A stretch of 42,882 nucleotides of DNA, from assembly GCA_028818755.1 (NCBI GenBank), contig JAPPNF010000017.1, forward strand, positions 1 to 42,882, read 5' to 3'. This stretch comes from Deltaproteobacteria bacterium (lineage in GTDB: Bacteria > Desulfobacterota > Binatia > UBA9968 > JAJDTQ01). Under the pieces are notes generated by a model. It was not told where the DNA came from and did not search any database. It saw only the letters and a program-made list of their open reading frames with translations. How positions within the stretch are numbered: position 1 is the first letter of the stretch; each line of letters starts with the position of its first letter. Both the position numbers and the translations under genes were made by a program. Positions 39,719-42,882 of this stretch are shown one piece after another.

Positions 39719-40621
39719 TCAGTACTTCGGGGTCTTGTAGCCGACGCGCTTGCGTTCCTTCATGAACGTCTTGAACGTGGTGCGGTGGCTGCGCACGTTG
39801 TAGGGGCAGACGTCGACGCACAGGTGGCAGTACTCGTCGCGCAGGCGGGAGTACGGATAGCACTTCTCCAGGTCGATCAACCAGCGCTTGATGCCGTCGG
39901 TGACCACGTAGTCCTCGGGAATCGCGTCGCCCGGACAGTTCTGCATGCACACGTTGCAGTTCATGCAGAAGTCCTGGACGCCGAACTCGCGCGGCCGGTC
40001 CACGTCCAGGGGCAGATCGGTGGTGACCATCCCGGGCCGGAAGTCCGCTCCGTATTTCTCGTTGATGAGGCTGCCGTGCCGGCCGAGCTCGCCGAACCCC
40101 ACCTGGTAGAAGACCGGGATGGCCTGCACTTCCCGGACGCCGTTGTGATGCGCCCAGGCCGGATAGCCCAGGTCGCGGATGTAGGCCGCCAGCTCGGTGG
40201 ACAGGTCGGAGCACGCCGCGTAGACCCTCATGGCCTCTTCCTCTACCGCATCCGCGCCCTCCAGCACCTTGTGGTAGTCCTCGACGATGCAGGCCGCGAT
40301 CACGAACTCGTGGGGAACCTCCTCGCCGAGATCGACCATGGACGGCGTCAACCTGCAGATGCCCACCAGGTCCGCTCCCAGCTCACGCGCCTTGGCCTTG
40401 ATCCGTGCGGTCATGGCGGCGCGGTCCGTCACCTCCACCCGTTGCGGGTTCACCGGGCCGTCCCGGAACTTTGCGTTCTCGACCCACCGAGCGGTGTAGC
40501 CGTTCACCTTGTCGGAACGGCTGGCATAGTGCGGCACTTCTTCCAGCCCCATGTCATGGACCATGGAGGCCAGCACCGGGTCGGCCAGTCCCTGCATCCG
40601 TCTGGGTGTTGTTCCGCGCAT
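39719..40621 (-). CDS. Reductive-dehalogenase-like 4Fe-4S protein
   Basis: This protein has 300 residues from the ATG at 40621, chosen because AAAGGGG lies 6 bases upstream; the frame opens at a GTG at 40645. The C-terminal ~85 residues hold two [4Fe-4S] motifs, CMNCNVCMQNCP and C-x11-CHLCVDVCP, in the spacing typical of reductive dehalogenases. The middle part GFGELGRHGSLINEKYGADFRPG is a strong match to the core of that family. It lacks a twin-arginine signal and a membrane anchor gene, so it is probably cytosolic. It is shorter than respiratory RdhA (~450+), as is common for the soluble or uncharacterised members. A corrinoid cofactor is inferred, not visible. Epoxyqueuosine reductase is a less likely alternative. 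Confidence 0.8.
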   Translation of the reverse strand: MRGTTPRRMQGLADPVLASMVHDMGLEEVPHYASRSDKVNGYTARWVENAKFRDGPVNPQRVEVTDRAAMTARIKAKARELGADLVGICRLTPSMVDLGEEVPHEFVIAACIVEDYHKVLEGADAVEEEAMRVYAACSDLSTELAAYIRDLGYPAWAHHNGVREVQAIPVFYQVGFGELGRHGSLINEKYGADFRPGMVTTDLPLDVDRPREFGVQDFCMNCNVCMQNCPGDAIPEDYVVTDGIKRWLIDLEKCYPYSRLRDEYCHLCVDVCPYNVRSHRTTFKTFMKERKRVGYKTPKY

Positions 40622-40778
40622 GGGTTCCCCTTTCCGATGAACCACCTCGCGCCGACTGCCGTGCCCGGCGTTCCGGGCCGGACCGCGTCGGATGACCGGC
40701 GGCGCTCATGATCCCTTAGACCAGCCACAGCTACCAGAATCGGCACCCGCGCGACAAGACCGGCGCGCCGCGGGCCGC
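40622..40778. other. Intergenic region before the palindromic element
   Basis: This is the first part of a 378-bp gene-free stretch between the reductive-dehalogenase-like gene and tmk. These bases should hold its leftward promoter, but no convincing -35/-10 pair is seen. The rest of the stretch is a MITE-like element (40779-40941) and a 58-bp leader of tmk. Confidence 0.5.
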
Positions 40779-40941
40779 TAGTGTCCCGTCTCACCAATAG
40801 CGTTATGAAGATGCGAGGGCATTTTTGTCGTCGGCAAGGCGCGATGACGAGCAGTGGCGGGCACCACGCGAGGAAGAGCAACGCGGCCGACGGCAAAAAG
40901 GACCCGCAGATTCATAACGCTATTTGGGAGACAGGACACTA
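40779..40941. mobile_element. MITE-like palindromic element, copy 2 (163 bp)
   Basis: Ends TAGTGTCC...GGACACTA. The arms TAGTGTCCCGTCTCACCAAT... and the reverse complement of the right end match at 28 of 31 positions. The core (TCGTCGGCAAGGCGCGATGA, CAGTGGCGGGCACCACGCGA, GGAAGAGCAACGC) is nearly identical to copy 3 at 42627. The arm bases beyond TAGTGTC are largely different from those of copies 1 and 3, yet they pair with each other. It lies 58 bp upstream of tmk. Confidence 0.85.
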
Positions 40942-40999
40942 GGACGCTCGGTTGGGCAGCCATCTGATTCTCGTGTAATAATAACCTGAAAGGCGTTGC

Positions 41000-41659
41000 A
41001 TGCTGCGTTTCGTGACGATCGAGGGGGGCGACGGATCGGGAAAATCCCGCCAGATCGAACTGCTCGACGAGTATCTGGATGCTCGCGGCGAGCCTCGCGT
41101 ACTGACCCGTGAGCCGGGCGATACGCCGCTGGGAAAGAAGCTCCGGCGGCTCCTCGTGGAAGGGCGGCCGGAGTCGCTCTCGGACGAGACCGAGCTGTTC
41201 CTGATCCTGGCGGATCGCGCTCAACACGTCCGCGAGGTGATCCGGCCCGCCCTGGAACAAGGCAAGCTGGTGGTGTCGGACCGTTACGCGGATTCGACCT
41301 TGGCGTACCAGGGCTACGGCCGCGGCATGGACTTGGAACTGTTGCGTGGGCTGAATCGCGTGGCCACGGGCGGCACCATGCCCGAGCTCACCATCGTCCT
41401 GGACTGCCCGGTGGAGGTGGCGTTGGCCCGGGCGGCGGACCGCGGCAGCCGGAGCACCGCGCCCGAAAGCCGATTCGAAGCCGAAGGCGCCGCGTTTCAG
41501 AGGCGGGTGCGGGACGGATTCCTCGAGTTGGCCGCGGCCGAACCATCGCGTTGCGTGGTGGTGCAGACCGATGGCTCGGTGATGGAGGTCCAGGAGAAGA
41601 TGCGGCGGATCATCGATGAACGGCTTCACGCGGACGGCGAGAGGCGGGACGTGAGGTGA
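41000..41659 (+). CDS. tmk: Thymidylate kinase
   Basis: This 219-residue dTMP kinase makes dTDP for DNA synthesis. The P-loop is EGGDGSGKSRQ near residues 8-18, with Arg where the family usually has Thr after GKS. DRYADSTLAYQGYGRG is the conserved DRY-type nucleotide/dTMP loop, and SRFEAEGAAFQRRVRDGFLE is the LID/base-binding segment. Start ATG with AAAGG upstream. It overlaps holB by 1-4 bp; tmk-holB-metG is a conserved housekeeping order. A palindromic element sits just upstream. Confidence 0.95.
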   Translation: MLRFVTIEGGDGSGKSRQIELLDEYLDARGEPRVLTREPGDTPLGKKLRRLLVEGRPESLSDETELFLILADRAQHVREVIRPALEQGKLVVSDRYADSTLAYQGYGRGMDLELLRGLNRVATGGTMPELTIVLDCPVEVALARAADRGSRSTAPESRFEAEGAAFQRRVRDGFLELAAAEPSRCVVVQTDGSVMEVQEKMRRIIDERLHADGERRDVR

Positions 41660-42645
41660 TGCTGCGGTTCGAGGACATCGCAGGCCACCGCGGGCAGATC
41701 GAGTTGCTGCGGCGCGCAGTGGCCCGCGACCGGCTCCACCACGCCTACCTCTTCGTCGGCCCGGAGGGCACCGGAAAGAGGACCGTGGCCACCGCCCTGG
41801 CGGCGGCGGTGCAATGCCCCGAAGGCGACGCGGACGGCTGCGGCGAGTGCACGAGCTGCCGGTGCATCGAAGATCGCAACCACCCGGACGTGCACTGGCT
41901 GGAGCAGCGCAAGGGCAAGCGCGACATCACCATCGAGCAGGTGCGGGAGCTGCAGCGGCAGTTGGCGCTGCACCGCTTCAACGGAAGGAAGAAGGTCGCC
42001 ATCGTCGACCCGTTGACGCTGATGAACCTCCACGCCCAGAACGCGCTGCTCAAGACGCTGGAGGAACCGTCGGACCACTCGCTGCTGATCCTCGTCAGCG
42101 AGAGCACCGGCGGCGTCCTTCCGACGGTGTTGTCCCGCTGCCTGCAGCTCCGGTTCTCGCCGCTGACGGTGGAACAGGCGGCCGCGGTCGTCGCCCGGCG
42201 CAGGGATATACCGGAGGACCGGGCGCTGCTGCTGGCCGCGGTGAGCTACGGCAGCCTCGGCAAGGCCCTGGCCGAGGACGAGAGCGAGGGGCTGGACCAG
42301 CGGCAGGAGTGCTTCCGGCGGCTGTCGTCGCTTTCGTCCGGCGACATGCGCGGGATCACGGCGCTGGCCGAGGAGATGGGCGGTGACCGGGAACAGGCGC
42401 TCAGGTTCCTGGATTGGGTGAAGGGGTGGCTGCGCGACGTCATGGTGCTGCAGGTCACGGGCTCCGCCACGACGGTGTACAACCGGGACTTGCTCGAGCC
42501 TCTCCAGCGCGTCGCCGCGGCCGGCCGGGTGCAGCAATCGACCGCCGCCCTGGCCGAGATCGACAACGTGACCAGGGCCATTCACCGGAACTACAACCGG
42601 CGCATGGTTCTGGAGGGCTTCATTCCTAGTGTCCTGTCCGGTTAA
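41656..42645 (+). CDS. holB: DNA polymerase III subunit delta'
   Basis: This 329-residue clamp-loader subunit starts at GTG 41656 or, equally likely, ATG 41659 (TGATG overlap with tmk). It has FVGPEGTGKRTVATALAAAV (P-loop-like), a zinc-ribbon region with CGECTSCRC, KVAIVDPLTLMNLHAQNALL, KTLEEPSDHSLLILVSES and the SRC motif LPTVLSRCLQLRF. The last residues (SVLSG) and the TAA stop are read from the terminal repeat of a palindromic element starting at 42627, so the native C-terminus has been replaced or trimmed. Confidence 0.93.
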   Translation: MMLRFEDIAGHRGQIELLRRAVARDRLHHAYLFVGPEGTGKRTVATALAAAVQCPEGDADGCGECTSCRCIEDRNHPDVHWLEQRKGKRDITIEQVRELQRQLALHRFNGRKKVAIVDPLTLMNLHAQNALLKTLEEPSDHSLLILVSESTGGVLPTVLSRCLQLRFSPLTVEQAAAVVARRRDIPEDRALLLAAVSYGSLGKALAEDESEGLDQRQECFRRLSSLSSGDMRGITALAEEMGGDREQALRFLDWVKGWLRDVMVLQVTGSATTVYNRDLLEPLQRVAAAGRVQQSTAALAEIDNVTRAIHRNYNRRMVLEGFIPSVLSG

Positions 42646-42789
42646 TTCGCATGATAAGATGCGGAGGATTTTTCGTCGTCGGCAAGGCGCGATGACGAGC
42701 AGTGGCGGGCACCACGCGAGGAAGAGCAACGCAGCCGACGGCGAAAAAGACCCGCAGATTATCATGCGAATTAACCGGACAGGACACTA
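42627..42789. mobile_element. MITE-like palindromic element, copy 3 (163 bp)
   Basis: A perfect 31-bp terminal inverted repeat starts TAGTGTCCTGTCCGGTTAAT and ends with its inverse, ...CCGGACAGGACACTA. The core matches copy 2 and has the same length and orientation. The inner bases can fold into a long stem topped by GTGGcgggcaCCAC. It overlaps the last six codons of holB and ends 42 bp before metG, so it is inside a probable operon. Confidence 0.88.
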
Positions 42790-42831
42790 AGCTATTGAAT
42801 TGAAGGGACCGGAAGGGACTCGCACAGCGCC

Positions 42832-42882
42832 ATGGACCGCATATACTTCACCACGCCGATCTACTACGTGAACGCCCAGCCG
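42832..42882 (+). CDS. metG: Methionyl-tRNA synthetase, N-terminal fragment (cut by window edge)
   Basis: Only 17 codons are in the window: MDRIYFTTPIYYVNAQP. The sequence TTPIYYVNAQP is the near-invariant beginning of methionyl-tRNA synthetase, leading into the HIGH motif. A GGAAGGGA purine run lies about 20 bases upstream of the ATG, so the ribosome site is not ideal. Its place after tmk-holB supports the call. Confidence 0.9.
   Translation, partial: MDRIYFTTPIYYVNAQP

Noticed and set aside
1..42882. tRNA, rRNA, riboswitch or CRISPR array
   Set aside because: No cloverleaf, rRNA segment, riboswitch-like leader or repeat-spacer array was recognised by eye on either strand.

Overview
The window is a GC-rich, gene-dense piece of a bacterial chromosome, cut at both ends. 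The left end begins in what looks like the end of an insertion sequence, and the right end stops 17 codons into metG. The tmk-holB-metG block, several large uptake systems for organic acids and amino-acid-like compounds, and many CoA-, molybdenum- and UbiD-type catabolic enzymes suggest an uncultured heterotrophic proteobacterium-like lineage, perhaps in the broad former Deltaproteobacteria/Tectomicrobia/Binatia area. This is a low-confidence guess from gene content; there is no rRNA or other firm marker.

Layout. (1) 132-10708, minus strand: two complete, separate branched-chain amino-acid-type (Liv/HAAT) ABC transporters. The first reads livJ-livH-livM-livG-livF, the second livK-livG-livF-livH-livM. 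(2) 10838-14939, minus: an SthA-like transhydrogenase, a TauE/SafE exporter and a UbiD-family decarboxylase. (3) 15122-16169, minus: a lower-GC islet with a HigB toxin and an unusual HigA-like partner whose helix-turn-helix half is replaced by another domain. (4) 16292-27057, minus: a catabolic cluster with aldehyde dehydrogenase, benzoate-CoA-ligase-like enzyme, class II aldolase/decarboxylase, 4,5-dihydroxyphthalate-decarboxylase-like protein, a three-subunit molybdenum hydroxylase, a ferritin-like di-iron protein and enoyl-CoA hydratase. This set fits uptake and breakdown of an aromatic or other cyclic acid. (5) 27268-28869: a small membrane-anchored coiled-coil protein and an FrsA-like alpha/beta hydrolase. 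(6) 29135-34644, plus: a second ferritin-like di-iron paralogue leading a TctB-TctA-TctC tricarboxylate-type transporter and an MmgE/PrpD protein. (7) 34649-36987: a divergent pair, an amidohydrolase and an exported alpha/beta hydrolase with Asp at the nucleophile position. (8) 37137-39490, plus: prepilin peptidase and three pilin-like proteins. (9) 39538-40621, minus: a reductive-dehalogenase-like Fe-S protein and a 56-residue partner. (10) 41000-42882, plus: tmk, holB and the start of metG.

Mobile and repeated DNA. Three copies of a 163-184 bp palindromic MITE-like element lie at 849-1032, 40779-40941 and 42627-42789. They share a core, but the arm sequence differs between copies while each copy stays self-complementary. 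One copy supplies the livG stop codon and abuts the livF start; another supplies the last codons and stop of holB. There are also two IS-end-like direct-repeat stubs (1-55 and 29062-29106) and several short families of intergenic hairpins.

How it fits together. The transporters probably import amino acids, amides or carboxylates, and the central cluster activates and oxidises a cyclic acid through CoA esters. The best candidates for something undescribed are the ferritin-like di-iron paralogue pair, each tied to a different catabolic or transport module; the HigB/HigA-fusion pair; and the palindromic element family with covarying arms. All functions are assigned by reading motifs by eye; no database search was run.
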